Assembly: GCA_003175935.1 (NCBI GenBank)
Contig: PSRI01000128.1
Location: 1-64,000 of the forward strand
Direction: 5' to 3'
Source: Bacteroidota bacterium
GTDB lineage: Bacteria; Bacteroidota; Bacteroidia; Chitinophagales; Chitinophagaceae
Length of the DNA stretch: 64,000 bases
The translations under genes were made by a program, and so were the position numbers. The notes beneath the pieces were generated by a model. That model worked only from the letters and a program-made list of their open reading frames with translations, searched no databases and was not told the origin of the DNA. Of the stretch, positions 7,990 to 18,498 are shown piece by piece; the first letter of the stretch is position 1, and every line of letters begins with the position of its first letter.

Positions 7990-10377
7990 ATGTCTGAAAA
8001 TAACAATGTCCAGTTAAACGGGACTAAAGAGAATCAGCAGGATTTCAATCTAAGGGAGTTTATTTATAAATATCTCCGCTATATGCCACTGCTCATTCTG
8101 AGCGTGACTATTGCGCTGATTATTGGATTTATTCAAACGAGGTATGCAATTCCTATCCATAGAGTCACCGGTACGCTCTTCATAAATAAAGACAACAAAT
8201 ATGGTGGCGGATCCAAATCACAACTGGATGAAATCTTTTTTTCAGATAATATTAATCTGAGTAACGAACTTGAAATTCTGCACTCGAGACCACTGCTTAC
8301 CAGGGTAATTAATAATCTCGGACTCACAATCAGCTATCACAATCGCGGGAATCTGCGTTCTTCAAATATTTACGGTTCTGAGCCATTCCGTTTGAGCATT
8401 ATTTCTCTCAAAGATTCTACGAGAGGATTCAATATGGAAATTGATGCAAGGGAAAATGATTTTTTAATAGGACCTACATCTACGGCTCCCATTACTTATG
8501 GTCAGATTTTTCAAACTTCTTACGGTCAGTTTATTCTCATCCGATATCCTGCAGTGAGTCTGAGAGATTTCGCAACAAAAAAATTCGATGTAACATATAC
8601 TCCTATTGAGGGACTGGCATCTGCGCTAAGCAAAGCGGTTAAGGTCGGCCAGGCCAATGATTATGCCAGCATACTTAATATTTCAATGGAAACCGAGAAT
8701 GTACAGCTGGGAAAAGCAATCATAAATAACCTCATGAGTGAATATGGAAAATTGAGTATTGAGGTCAAAAGAGAAATATCCCAGGCAACCATGGATTTCA
8801 TTGATGTTCGTCTGGATACTATTAAAAGGGAATTGGGTGGTGTCGAGTCCAATCTTCTCAATTATCGCGAATCAAATGAAGTCATTGACCTTACTGCGCA
8901 GTCGAAATTATATTACGACAAAATGGAAGAAAGTTCCAAAGGAGTAAATGCTCAACAGGTTCGTATGAATGTTTTGGACATGCTTTTGAATTATTTGAAT
9001 AACAAAGACCATCAATATGAAATAGTGCCAACAAATCTCGGGATTGAAGAGCCGGTCATTGTGCCTATGTTGCTTCAGTATAATGCATGGCAATTGCAGA
9101 GAGATAATTATTTGAAAACTACAAATGAGGCTAATCCGGCAGTAAAAAATATTGAGACCAATCTCACCACACTCCGGGAGCAAATCATTGAAGGCCTGAA
9201 AAATGTGAGGCAATCTTATCAGATAGCCATTAATAAAATGCAATCGACTTTAGAGGGTGCTCAAAGAGATGTTCGATCTGTTCCGGCAAAAGCTAAAGGA
9301 TTGCTCAATATTGAAAGGCAACAAAAAATTAAACAGGAACTTTATTTGTTCTTACTACAAAAGAGAGAAGAAGCTGCTATATCTGCTGCTGCTACAGTGG
9401 CAAGTTCCAGACCACTTGAAGATGCAATTGCATCGGATACGCCAATAAAGCCTGACAAGAAGGGTACTTACCTCATGGCATTATTTCTTGGGCTTATCAT
9501 ACCAATTGGTATCATTTTCATATTCGAAACTTTCAATGATAAATTGAGAACAAGGGATGAAATTGAAAAGAAAACGAATGTGCCCATTATTGGAGAGATT
9601 GGACACGCAACTGAAGGTCGTTTTGCTGTTACACATGGAAGCAGAACTGTAGTAGCTGAACAATTTAGGATCGCCAGGTCAAGCGCTCACTACCTGCTTT
9701 CAAAAATTGAAAAGCCAGTGCTTCTGATTACATCAACAGTAAGCGGAGAGGGCAAATCATTTATTGCAACTAACTACGGTGCAGTTATTGCACTTTCTGG
9801 TAAGAAGACAATCATCCTCGAATTCGATATCAGGAAACCAAAAATCCTGACTAACCTCGGATTAAAAACCGGAAAAGGTTTGACGGATTATATAGTCGGA
9901 AATATAAAGCTGGATGAAATAATTCAACCGATACCCGAAGTTCAAAATCTTTACATCATTGGTTGCGGACCTGTTCCGCCGAATCCTTCGGAATTATTGT
10001 TGAGTGAAAAAGTTGGAGAATTATTTCAACAGCTGAAGGAAAGATTTGATGTAATCATAGTCGATACTGCGCCAATAGGTTTGGTGAGTGACGCAATGAC
10101 TTTGGAAAGATATTCAGATGCCTGCTTCTACATTGTGCGCCAGAATTATTCAGTCAAGAAACAATTGGTCTTGATTGAGGATTTATATCGTCAGAAGAAA
10201 ATGCGCAATATGGCCCTAATAGTGAATGACATCAAATTGAAAGGTCGTTACAGCGGATACTATGGATATGGAAGTAGCTACGGTTACGGCTACTCGTATG
10301 GTAACGGTCCGGATTATTACGAAGACGGTCATAAACTCAAAAGAAATGTGTTTAAGAGAATGCGTCTTTTCAAATAA
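7990..10377 (+). CDS. Polysaccharide co-polymerase / BY-kinase, Wzc-like
   Basis: Two TM segments, coiled coil, Walker A 'TSTVSGEGKSFIATNYG', Walker A' 'TIILEFDIRKPK', C-terminal Tyr cluster 'GRYSGYYGYGSSYGYGYSYGNGPDYYEDG'. Confidence 0.95.
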   Translation: MSENNNVQLNGTKENQQDFNLREFIYKYLRYMPLLILSVTIALIIGFIQTRYAIPIHRVTGTLFINKDNKYGGGSKSQLDEIFFSDNINLSNELEILHSRPLLTRVINNLGLTISYHNRGNLRSSNIYGSEPFRLSIISLKDSTRGFNMEIDARENDFLIGPTSTAPITYGQIFQTSYGQFILIRYPAVSLRDFATKKFDVTYTPIEGLASALSKAVKVGQANDYASILNISMETENVQLGKAIINNLMSEYGKLSIEVKREISQATMDFIDVRLDTIKRELGGVESNLLNYRESNEVIDLTAQSKLYYDKMEESSKGVNAQQVRMNVLDMLLNYLNNKDHQYEIVPTNLGIEEPVIVPMLLQYNAWQLQRDNYLKTTNEANPAVKNIETNLTTLREQIIEGLKNVRQSYQIAINKMQSTLEGAQRDVRSVPAKAKGLLNIERQQKIKQELYLFLLQKREEAAISAAATVASSRPLEDAIASDTPIKPDKKGTYLMALFLGLIIPIGIIFIFETFNDKLRTRDEIEKKTNVPIIGEIGHATEGRFAVTHGSRTVVAEQFRIARSSAHYLLSKIEKPVLLITSTVSGEGKSFIATNYGAVIALSGKKTIILEFDIRKPKILTNLGLKTGKGLTDYIVGNIKLDEIIQPIPEVQNLYIIGCGPVPPNPSELLLSEKVGELFQQLKERFDVIIVDTAPIGLVSDAMTLERYSDACFYIVRQNYSVKKQLVLIEDLYRQKKMRNMALIVNDIKLKGRYSGYYGYGSSYGYGYSYGNGPDYYEDGHKLKRNVFKRMRLFK

Positions 10378-10476
10378 TTTCCACCATTTACAATTCAAAA
10401 AGTCTGATTCAAATAAGTACTCGGCTAAATTTGCTCCAAATTCAGGCCACGGTGCTTAAAATTTACTAAATACTTC

Positions 10477-11058
10477 ATGAATTTTTTTGCTCACGAAACT
10501 GCGGTAATCGATGACGGTGTACAGATCGGGGATGGAACAAAGATCTGGCATTTCTCACACGTGATGTCTAAAAGCCAGATCGGAAAAAATTGCAACATTG
10601 GACAAAACGTTGTCGTATCTCCTGGTGTCATCATTGGAAATAATGTAAGAATTCAAAATAACGTTTCAGTTTATACAGGAGTTATTTGTGAAGATGATGT
10701 TTTCCTCGGACCTTCCATGGTATTTACAAATGTTTACAATCCCAGAAGCGCCATTTCCCGCAAAGATGAATTCCGTTCAACTATTGTAAGGAAAGGCGCA
10801 ACTATTGGAGCAAATGCAACCATCGTATGCGGTTACGAAATTGGTGAATACGCGTTTATTGGCGCAGGTGCAGTTGTTACAAAATCTGTATTGCCTTATG
10901 CACTTGTTTTCGGTAATCCGGCGCGCCAATCTGGCTGGATGAGTGAATATGGCCACCGATTAAATTTTGATGCAAACGGACTGGCAAAATGTGACGAAAG
11001 TGGCGAAGAATATCGCCTCCTAAATAATAGAGTAACAAAGATTGTTCATGGAAAATAA
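10477..11058 (+). CDS. Left-handed beta-helix N-acetyltransferase, WbpD/WlbB-like
   Basis: 'HETAVIDDGVQIGDGTKIWHFSHVMSKSQIGKNCNIGQNVVVSPGVIIGNNVRIQNNVSVYTGV' hexapeptides, 'FTNVYNPRS'. Confidence 0.88.
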   Translation: MNFFAHETAVIDDGVQIGDGTKIWHFSHVMSKSQIGKNCNIGQNVVVSPGVIIGNNVRIQNNVSVYTGVICEDDVFLGPSMVFTNVYNPRSAISRKDEFRSTIVRKGATIGANATIVCGYEIGEYAFIGAGAVVTKSVLPYALVFGNPARQSGWMSEYGHRLNFDANGLAKCDESGEEYRLLNNRVTKIVHGK

Positions 11059-12082
11059 TGGAGTAATAAAATTCGCAGTAGTTGGTTGCGGGCATATTGG
11101 CAAAAGGCACGTTGAGATGATTAACAAGAACAAAGAGTGTGAGCTGGTTGCAGTTTGCGACACGAGACCAGTGGATCAACTAAAATTCAAAGAACTTACA
11201 GTACCACATTACTCTGATCTAAGGGATATGTTATGCAAACACCAGGATTTTGATGTCCTCTGTGTAGCTACGCCAAATGGATTGCATGAACAACATGCAT
11301 TAGAAGGCTTGAGGTCAGGCAAAAATGTTGTGGTTGAAAAACCTATGGCTTTGCATAAAGGTGGTTGCGAAAAAATTATTTACGAAGCACTAAACCAACA
11401 TAAACAGGTTTTTTGCGTGATGCAAAACAGGTATTCACCTCCATCTGTATGGTTAAAAGAAATTGTTCGTAAATCAGTTCTTGGTAAAATTTATTTAGTG
11501 CAGATTAATTGTTACTGGAACCGTGACGAAAGATATTATACTGCCGGTAACTGGCATGGAACGAAACAATTAGATGGGGGCACTTTGTACACGCAATTCT
11601 CACACTACATTGACATCATGTACTGGTTATTTGGTGATATAACTAATATCCAATCCAGATTTTACAATTTCAATCACAACAAAATGATTGAATTTGAAGA
11701 TTCAGGTTTTGTGAGCTTTGATTTTGTAAATGGAGGCATGGGTTCGCTTTCTTATTCCACCTCAGTTTGGGATCAAAACCTTACAAGTAATCTTACCATT
11801 ATTGGGGAAAAAGGTACGGTAAGGGTGGGCGGACAATACATGAACGAAGTTGAATTCTGTCATATCAAGGATTATAAAATGCCTGAGTTGGCACCTTCGA
11901 ATCCTGCAAATGATTATGGGCCTTACAAAGGCTCAGCAGCTAATCACCACTATATTTTTGAAAACGTTGTAGATGTGCTTAAAGGTCGCGCGCCTATAAC
12001 CACTAATGCACTTGAAGGGCTTAAAGTAGTTGAAATCATAGAAAAAATTTACGCATCAGGGGAAGTCATAAATAATAATTAA
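11042..12082 (+). CDS. Gfo/Idh/MocA oxidoreductase, WbpB/WlbA-like
   Basis: '[17 protein letters not shown]', '[18 protein letters not shown]', '[23 protein letters not shown]'. Confidence 0.88.
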   Translation: MFMENNGVIKFAVVGCGHIGKRHVEMINKNKECELVAVCDTRPVDQLKFKELTVPHYSDLRDMLCKHQDFDVLCVATPNGLHEQHALEGLRSGKNVVVEKPMALHKGGCEKIIYEALNQHKQVFCVMQNRYSPPSVWLKEIVRKSVLGKIYLVQINCYWNRDERYYTAGNWHGTKQLDGGTLYTQFSHYIDIMYWLFGDITNIQSRFYNFNHNKMIEFEDSGFVSFDFVNGGMGSLSYSTSVWDQNLTSNLTIIGEKGTVRVGGQYMNEVEFCHIKDYKMPELAPSNPANDYGPYKGSAANHHYIFENVVDVLKGRAPITTNALEGLKVVEIIEKIYASGEVINNN

Positions 12083-12087
12083 CAGCA

Positions 12088-13038
12088 ATGGAGAATAAAT
12101 CAATTTTCATTACCGGTGGAGCTGGGTTTATAGCAAACTGCCTTATTAAGAATTTAATTGAAAAAAATAAGATTACGGTTTACGACAATTTCCATCGGGA
12201 CACACTCACTACAAGTGGATTTGCAAAGCATCCCAATATTTCAATTGTAAAAGGCGACGTTTTGGACTATAACCTTCTTAAGGAATCCATGAATGGTACT
12301 AATATCGTTGTGCATGCCGCTGCCATTGCTGGAATTAACACTGTGATTCAGGACCCAGTAAAAACAATGAGGGTGAATATGATTGGCACTGCCAATGTTC
12401 TGGAGGCGGCGCACGCGAATAAAATCAAAGATCGTTTAATTGATTTCTCTACATCCGAAGTTTTCGGATCTATGGCATATAAATCGAGCGAAGAAGATAC
12501 TACAGTATCAGGTAGCGCAGGTGAAGCGCGCTGGACTTACGCCGTAAGTAAATTGGCAGGAGAACATCTTGCACAATCATATTTTAAACAATTCGAGTTA
12601 CCGGTAGTAACAGTTAGACCTTTTAATGTATATGGCCCGGGACAGACTGGTGAAGGCGCCATTCAAATTTTTATAAAGAAGGCCCTGAAAAATGAAGACA
12701 TTTTTATTTATGGAGATGGAAATCAGATTCGTGCATGGTGTTATGTTGATGATTTTGTGGATTGCCTGATGCGCACCATCACAAATGAAAATGCAATAGG
12801 TCAAAGTTTTAATATAGGAAATTCCAGAGCAGTAATAACAACACTTGGACTTGCTCAAATGGTTTGCAGAGTACTAAATTCCAAATCGAAGATTATTTTC
12901 AAACCTTCGTTGAGCGCAGACATAGAGCTTAGAATTCCCAGTGTGGAAAAAGCAGATCGCATCCTCGGATTCAAAGCCAAAGTTGATCTGGAAGAAGGGA
13001 TTGAGAAAACCGCGCAATGGTTTTCTGAAAACAGCTAG
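12088..13038 (+). CDS. NAD-dependent epimerase/dehydratase (extended SDR)
   Basis: '[20 protein letters not shown]', '[12 protein letters not shown]', '[27 protein letters not shown]'. Confidence 0.88.
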   Translation: MENKSIFITGGAGFIANCLIKNLIEKNKITVYDNFHRDTLTTSGFAKHPNISIVKGDVLDYNLLKESMNGTNIVVHAAAIAGINTVIQDPVKTMRVNMIGTANVLEAAHANKIKDRLIDFSTSEVFGSMAYKSSEEDTTVSGSAGEARWTYAVSKLAGEHLAQSYFKQFELPVVTVRPFNVYGPGQTGEGAIQIFIKKALKNEDIFIYGDGNQIRAWCYVDDFVDCLMRTITNENAIGQSFNIGNSRAVITTLGLAQMVCRVLNSKSKIIFKPSLSADIELRIPSVEKADRILGFKAKVDLEEGIEKTAQWFSENS

Positions 13039-13057
13039 ACTGTCAAATCACTCCTGA

Positions 13058-13837
13058 ATGGATCTAAAAGAGCAGAAAAAATTTGACATAGTTTACATTT
13101 TAGGTGCGAACAGCTTTGTTGCTAAGAATATTTCAGAAGGATTAAAGACATGTTCAAATAAAATCTTCCCACTCACAAGAAAGGACTTCGAGCTTGGAAA
13201 TGAGGTTGACTATTCTAAGTATAATTTTTCAAATTCCCTGATCATTGATTGCATTACCCGGATTGATGGATCGGAGCTTGAAATAATCGAAAACAATTTG
13301 GAGAAGTTCAAAGAATTTATAATTTATTTAAAACTTCGCCATAAGGATTTTAGGTATATCTATTTTTCAACACTCTCCGTCAGTTCAAAACAAGCAGCGC
13401 AAAATAATCCTTACATAAAAAGCAAATCATTAGCGGAGCAGTTTCTAAATGAAAATCTGAGCGATTATCTGGTGATTAGATTGAGTTTTCCATTTGGCAA
13501 AGGTGAATCTTCAAAGCGACTTATTTCCAGGCTAATCCAAAAAATCAAAAGCGGCGAGATACTGGGTATTGACAATCTCAGTTTGAGTTTGATGCCTGTA
13601 GAAAATTTGCGAAACGATATCTGTGATTTGATTTCTTTTAAAGGACCTGTTGTACAATATCTAAATGCCCGAATTGTGACCCTTGAGTCAGTTGTAAAAT
13701 TTATTTACTCGCAATTAAAAATTAAGGAAAATTATCAGTTGAGGAATTCTATTCCCACGGCTATACAGGCCGATCCATTAATTATAAAATTGGAGAAAAA
13801 TATAGATCCATTTCCTGCAATCGAATCGATGATTTAA
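13058..13837 (+). CDS. SDR-like sugar nucleotide reductase/epimerase
   Basis: 'YILGANSFVAKNI', 'FSTLSVSS', 'PYIKSKSLAEQFL' (YxxxK), 'VIRLSFPFGKG'. Confidence 0.65.
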   Translation: MDLKEQKKFDIVYILGANSFVAKNISEGLKTCSNKIFPLTRKDFELGNEVDYSKYNFSNSLIIDCITRIDGSELEIIENNLEKFKEFIIYLKLRHKDFRYIYFSTLSVSSKQAAQNNPYIKSKSLAEQFLNENLSDYLVIRLSFPFGKGESSKRLISRLIQKIKSGEILGIDNLSLSLMPVENLRNDICDLISFKGPVVQYLNARIVTLESVVKFIYSQLKIKENYQLRNSIPTAIQADPLIIKLEKNIDPFPAIESMI

Positions 13838-13840
13838 AGC

Positions 13841-14368
13841 ATGCCCTCAAACTCAAATTTTTTTTTCAACGACAGAATTTTCTTTATTGTGCAGGGGTTG
13901 CTTAAATACATTCCTTTTGACTGGGCCATTTCATTTCGACGTTTTTGTTATAGGCCCTTCTTCAAAAAGTTAGGACGAAATACAAGAATAAAAGACGGAA
14001 CTACTTTTAAGTTTCCATCAGAAATCGAAATTGGTGATGATTGTGTAATTGGGGAATATTGCTATTTCGTTGGAAAATCAGGATTAAAAATAGGTAACCA
14101 TTTGTTGATGGGTGCAGGAAGTAAAATCATTACCTCCAACCATAAATTCGAAAGAAGAGACATTAGCATTCGGGAACAGGGCATCAGTTTTACCCCTGTT
14201 GAACTGGAAGAAGATATCTGGCTTGGTTTCGATGTAAAAATCCTGGCTGGCTCTTATATTGCCAGGGGTTGTATCATCGGAACTGGCGCACTGATCAATA
14301 AAGAATTTCGCGAACCATATAAAATCATAGTTGGGGTTCCGGGTAAAGTTGAGGGTGAACGCCCTTAG
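13841..14368 (+). CDS. Hexapeptide (LbH) acyltransferase
   Basis: 'EIEIGDDCVIGEYCYFVGKSGLKIGNHLLMGAGSKIITSNHKF' and 'GVPGKVEG'. Confidence 0.8.
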   Translation: MPSNSNFFFNDRIFFIVQGLLKYIPFDWAISFRRFCYRPFFKKLGRNTRIKDGTTFKFPSEIEIGDDCVIGEYCYFVGKSGLKIGNHLLMGAGSKIITSNHKFERRDISIREQGISFTPVELEEDIWLGFDVKILAGSYIARGCIIGTGALINKEFREPYKIIVGVPGKVEGERP

Positions 14369-14375
14369 AGTATTC

Positions 14376-15608
14376 ATGAAAATTCTGGTTGGCACAAACG
14401 AAAATTGCGGAATCCTCAATGGAATTGTACTGGGTCTAAAGGAACTGGGCCATGAGGTTAAAAGTTTTGTGAAAAGCAGGGATAATTTTTTCCCTGAGAT
14501 TAGGTATGATTATGACCTGACAAAAGAATCTGTAGCTCCCAAAATATTTTCCGAGGTACCAGTACTACGGGGCCTTGAATTTCGATTGAGAAATACATCA
14601 CTCAAACGAACGATTAGAAGAATTTTTCAAAAGGAGCTCCTTGATTTTGACGCTTACATTTTTACCTGGGGTTCAGTATTACCCAATTTGGAAGACCTTA
14701 GAATCTTAAGGAAGCTTGGAAAAAAAATTGCATTCATTTTTATAGGATCCGAAGCCAGGTATTATGGTGCATTTAAGCAACAATACCCCGACATCAATAT
14801 CACCTTACCTGATGACTATTATTTAAAAGACGATCTCAATAAAAAAATAAAATTCATTAGGACAATAGAATTGCTTGCAGACAGCATTCATGCCTTACCT
14901 GATTTATCGGGATTATTTATCCGACCATTTCATCCAACCTATGTTCCCTATGTACTCAAAGGCGAGCCGGCCCAGCCAAGACATAATTCGAGAGTAAGAA
15001 TTCTTCATGCTCCCAGCAATCGCGATCTTAAGGGAACCAGGTTGATAACTCAAACTGTAGAAGGCTTAAAGGGTGAAGGCCTGGATTTCGAATTTGAGAT
15101 CTTGGAAAAAAAACCCAATAGCGTAGTTCTCGAAGAACTAAAAAATTCAGATATCGCAATTGATCAAATCTATTTACACTATCCGGGAATTTTTGCAACG
15201 GAAGGAATGGCAATGGGATGTGCAGTGGGAACCAAAATATTTGAAAGCGGACCAGAGGCTATTTTTAGTCCGCCTATTTGTAACCTGGACGAGAACAATC
15301 TGAAAGATCAGCTGCGCAAATTGATCCAGGATCAGGAGTATCGATTGGCATTTGCCAAATCGGGTAGAGATTTTGTTCAAAAAAATAATGCACCTTCCTG
15401 GGTTGCAGGTAAAATAATTGACGGGCTCACGGGAAATCAAACTCCTCATTTTAGCCCAACTTTTTTTTGTGAAAAATTCGTACTAAATAAGGGAACCACT
15501 TTAAGTGATGAAGTAAAAAGTTTAAATAAGGAAGTCGTCGAAAAATATGCTGAAAAAAAAATGGTCCCTGTTTATTTAGATTCTCTAAGAAAGCGTGAAC
15601 TAGTATAA
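14376..15608 (+). CDS. Glycosyltransferase
   Basis: Start at the internal Met 'MKILVGTNENCGILNGIVLGLKELGHEV' fits better than 14331; 'HAPSNRDLKGTRLI', 'DQIYLHYPGIFATEGMAMG'. Confidence 0.7.
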   Translation: MKILVGTNENCGILNGIVLGLKELGHEVKSFVKSRDNFFPEIRYDYDLTKESVAPKIFSEVPVLRGLEFRLRNTSLKRTIRRIFQKELLDFDAYIFTWGSVLPNLEDLRILRKLGKKIAFIFIGSEARYYGAFKQQYPDINITLPDDYYLKDDLNKKIKFIRTIELLADSIHALPDLSGLFIRPFHPTYVPYVLKGEPAQPRHNSRVRILHAPSNRDLKGTRLITQTVEGLKGEGLDFEFEILEKKPNSVVLEELKNSDIAIDQIYLHYPGIFATEGMAMGCAVGTKIFESGPEAIFSPPICNLDENNLKDQLRKLIQDQEYRLAFAKSGRDFVQKNNAPSWVAGKIIDGLTGNQTPHFSPTFFCEKFVLNKGTTLSDEVKSLNKEVVEKYAEKKMVPVYLDSLRKRELV

Positions 15609-17074
15609 TGGCAACTAACAAGACAAAACAACTTAAGGGGCTTTTCAGCGATAGCGTTATTTATGGCATCTCCGGTATCATCAGTTCTTTTATCGGAATT
15701 TTTTTGATTCCCATTTACACAAGAATTTTCGATCCCAAGGACTATGGAGTTATAGGTCTATTGGGGACAACTTTCGCGATAGTTTACATGTTGGTGGTTT
15801 TTAATATGGACAATACCATGACTGTATGGTATTGGAAAAAAAATGAAGACATTGAAATCAAACGGACTCTGAATACATGGCTTGTATTTTTGGCTGCAAC
15901 GAGTTTTGTAGCCGGAATCCAGTTTATTTTATTCGCAGGGTTTTGGTCAAAACTCATTTTACAATCTTCGGAGTATGCCATTCTTTTGAAATTGTTTGGA
16001 GCCAATGTGTGTATGTCTGCATTTCAAAAAGTAGTTAATATTTGGTATCGCATGAAACGAAAGCCAATACATGCTGTTACCTATTCACTGGTTATTGTAC
16101 TCTTAACGATTGGTCTCAATATTCTCCTGATAGTAGAATGGCGCTGGGGACTTAAAGGAAGTTACACGGCCCAGGTAATTGCTTCGTTTGTGGGATTTAT
16201 CGCTTGTTTCGTAATCCTTCGTCACTGGATCAACCTGAAATATTTCTCCTGGGCAAGATTAAAAGAGATGTTGATTTTTTCAACTCCACTCCTGCCTGCA
16301 TCCCTTCTTTTTTGGGTGATGAATTCAACTTCAACTTACTTTCTCAATTTCTATTCATCCAAAGCTGAAGTGGGACTGTTTCAAATAGGTTCTGCTGTTG
16401 CTGGTGTACTCAACTTATTGATTTGGGCATTCATGCAGGCGTGGTCACCTTTCGCTATGTCCATTTCGAAAAACGATGATGCCCCCCAGATTTACAGTCT
16501 GGTTTTAGAGCTCTATTGTATCATTGGATTTCTGGGAGTATTCCTTCTGGGATTATTTGCCGAAGACATTCTCCGCATTTTCACAAATGAAAAATACCTG
16601 GGATCAAAAAATGTGATCAGTATTCTTGCTTTAAATGTATTGTTGCTTGGGATTCCGCAAATTTTGAGTATCGCCAATGCAATAGCAGGAAGTAGCTTTT
16701 CATATGCTAAGGCAATTGTTGTCGGAGCAATTATCTCAGTAATCTTATACAACGTTTTAATTCCGATATGGGGTAAGGAAGGTGCTGCACTTTCGATTTT
16801 GGCTGGTAATCTTGTAGTGCCATTCTATCACGCTCGAATGGTTCAAAAATTATATCCGATTCCTTATAATTTCAAAAGGATATTGTTGGGCTGCGTTATC
16901 ATATCTGCATTTTTCCTGTTGGGATTTAGTGTTGTAAATCTTACGGGAAAATATCGCGTGGACTTCGTCGTAAGATTTTTTATTGCACTTACAGGCATCG
17001 CCTCTTTATTGTTTTTCTATCGCAAAGTAGTTTCCTGGAAAACAATTGCCCGGAGATTGCGTTCTCAATCTTAA
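15608..17074 (+). CDS. Polysaccharide flippase, Wzx-like (MATE/MOP)
   Basis: Multi-TM; 'GLFSDSVIYGISGIISSFIGIFLIPIYTRIFDPKDYGVIGL'. Confidence 0.92.
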   Translation: MATNKTKQLKGLFSDSVIYGISGIISSFIGIFLIPIYTRIFDPKDYGVIGLLGTTFAIVYMLVVFNMDNTMTVWYWKKNEDIEIKRTLNTWLVFLAATSFVAGIQFILFAGFWSKLILQSSEYAILLKLFGANVCMSAFQKVVNIWYRMKRKPIHAVTYSLVIVLLTIGLNILLIVEWRWGLKGSYTAQVIASFVGFIACFVILRHWINLKYFSWARLKEMLIFSTPLLPASLLFWVMNSTSTYFLNFYSSKAEVGLFQIGSAVAGVLNLLIWAFMQAWSPFAMSISKNDDAPQIYSLVLELYCIIGFLGVFLLGLFAEDILRIFTNEKYLGSKNVISILALNVLLLGIPQILSIANAIAGSSFSYAKAIVVGAIISVILYNVLIPIWGKEGAALSILAGNLVVPFYHARMVQKLYPIPYNFKRILLGCVIISAFFLLGFSVVNLTGKYRVDFVVRFFIALTGIASLLFFYRKVVSWKTIARRLRSQS

Positions 17075-17083
17075 AGTTTTTCA

Positions 17084-17701
17084 ATGATTGTTATTGTTGA
17101 TTACGGTGTGGGAAATCTTAATTCTATTCGCAACATGCTCAAAAAGGCAGGCGTTAGCGCCGTAATTAGCGGCGATAGAAAACAAGTGGCTGATGCAAGT
17201 AAATTGCTCCTTCCTGGTATGGGCAATTTTGACAATTGCATGCAAAAATTAAACGACTCGGGACTAATGGAAACCATCAATGAAAAAGTATTTAATGAAA
17301 AAGTTCCTATTCTCGGTATTTGTGTGGGATTGCAAATGATGATGGAAAACAGCGAGGAGGGACAATTACCCGGACTTGGTTGGATAAATGGGAGAACAAT
17401 CAGATTCAAAAAGGAACTTGTTGAAAAAGGATTGAAAGTTCCCAATATGGGATGGAGAGAAATTAAAGTTGATAAGCCTTCCAGACTAATGACCGGGATG
17501 GATTCAGATTCGAGGTTTTACTTTGCACATTCTTATCATGTCTCGCCAAATGATCGTACTGATATCTTAATTGAAGCAAATTATGGGTACGATTTCACTG
17601 CTGGTATCGAACATGAAAATATTATCGGTGTCCAATTTCATCCTGAAAAGAGTCACCGGTTTGGTTATAACCTTCTTAGAAATTTCGCATTTCAATATTG
17701 A
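17084..17701 (+). CDS. HisH-type glutamine amidotransferase (HisH2, acetamidino module)
   Basis: 'VDYGVGNLNSIRNMLKKAG', nucleophile 'LGICVGLQMMMENSEEG', 'GVQFHPEKSH'; adjacent to HisF2-like and WbpG-like genes. Confidence 0.88.
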   Translation: MIVIVDYGVGNLNSIRNMLKKAGVSAVISGDRKQVADASKLLLPGMGNFDNCMQKLNDSGLMETINEKVFNEKVPILGICVGLQMMMENSEEGQLPGLGWINGRTIRFKKELVEKGLKVPNMGWREIKVDKPSRLMTGMDSDSRFYFAHSYHVSPNDRTDILIEANYGYDFTAGIEHENIIGVQFHPEKSHRFGYNLLRNFAFQY

Positions 17702-18474
17702 TGAACAGGGTTCGTGTAATTCCCGTTTTATTATTGCATAAAGGCGGGCTTGTAAAATCAGTAAAATTTAAAAATTACACCTATGTGGGTGACCCTATCA
17801 ATGCTGTAAAAGTTTTTAATGAGAAGGAGATAGATGAAATAGTAATCTTGGACATTGATGCTACCAAAGAAAAAAGAGGTCCGAATATTTCGAAAGTAAA
17901 GGAAATAGCAGGCGAAGCTTTTATTCCTTTAGCATACGGAGGAGGAATTACTTCAACTAAAGAAATTGAACAGCTATTCCACGAAGGAGTTGAAAAAGTA
18001 ATTCTAAACTATAGTGCCGCAACAAATCCAAATTTGGTGACAGAAGCCGCAAAATTGGTAGGTAGTCAGAGCATTGTTGTATCCATGGATATCAAAAAGA
18101 ATATTTTCGGGAAATACAAGGTTTATATAAAAAACGGATCAGAAAAAATTGAAGAAGATCCTGCTGAATACGCGAAACGGATGCAGGATATAGGAGCAGG
18201 TGAAATTTTTCTGAATTCAATAGACAGAGACGGAACTTATGAAGGCTATGATACAGGCCTAATTCAAAAAATCAGTTCTCAATTGAGCATACCGTTGATT
18301 GCATGTGGAGGTGCTTCTACTGTTGAAGATTTTTATTTGGCGGTTCAACACGGTGCATCTGCTGCTGCAGCAGGTAGTATGTTTGTTTTTCAAAGACCTC
18401 ATAAAGCGGTATTGATTAGCTATCCTTCACAGGAGGAGCTGAAAGAAAAATTATATAGAAGGATAGGATTTTGA
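17701..18474 (+). CDS. HisF2/AglZ-type acetamidino modification protein
   Basis: 'RVIPVLLLHKGGLVKSVKFKNYTYVGDPINAVKVFNEKEIDEIVILDI'; HisF-like barrel, but canonical 'IPCLDVDxGRVVKG' Asp replaced. Confidence 0.87.
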   Translation: MNRVRVIPVLLLHKGGLVKSVKFKNYTYVGDPINAVKVFNEKEIDEIVILDIDATKEKRGPNISKVKEIAGEAFIPLAYGGGITSTKEIEQLFHEGVEKVILNYSAATNPNLVTEAAKLVGSQSIVVSMDIKKNIFGKYKVYIKNGSEKIEEDPAEYAKRMQDIGAGEIFLNSIDRDGTYEGYDTGLIQKISSQLSIPLIACGGASTVEDFYLAVQHGASAAAAGSMFVFQRPHKAVLISYPSQEELKEKLYRRIGF

Positions 18475-18498
18475 ATTAGTAATGATTTTATTCAAACA

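Noticed and set aside
17084-18474. Histidine biosynthesis hisHF operon
   Set aside because: Embedded in the EPS locus next to WbpG-like; the HisF catalytic Asp is replaced; no other his genes present.
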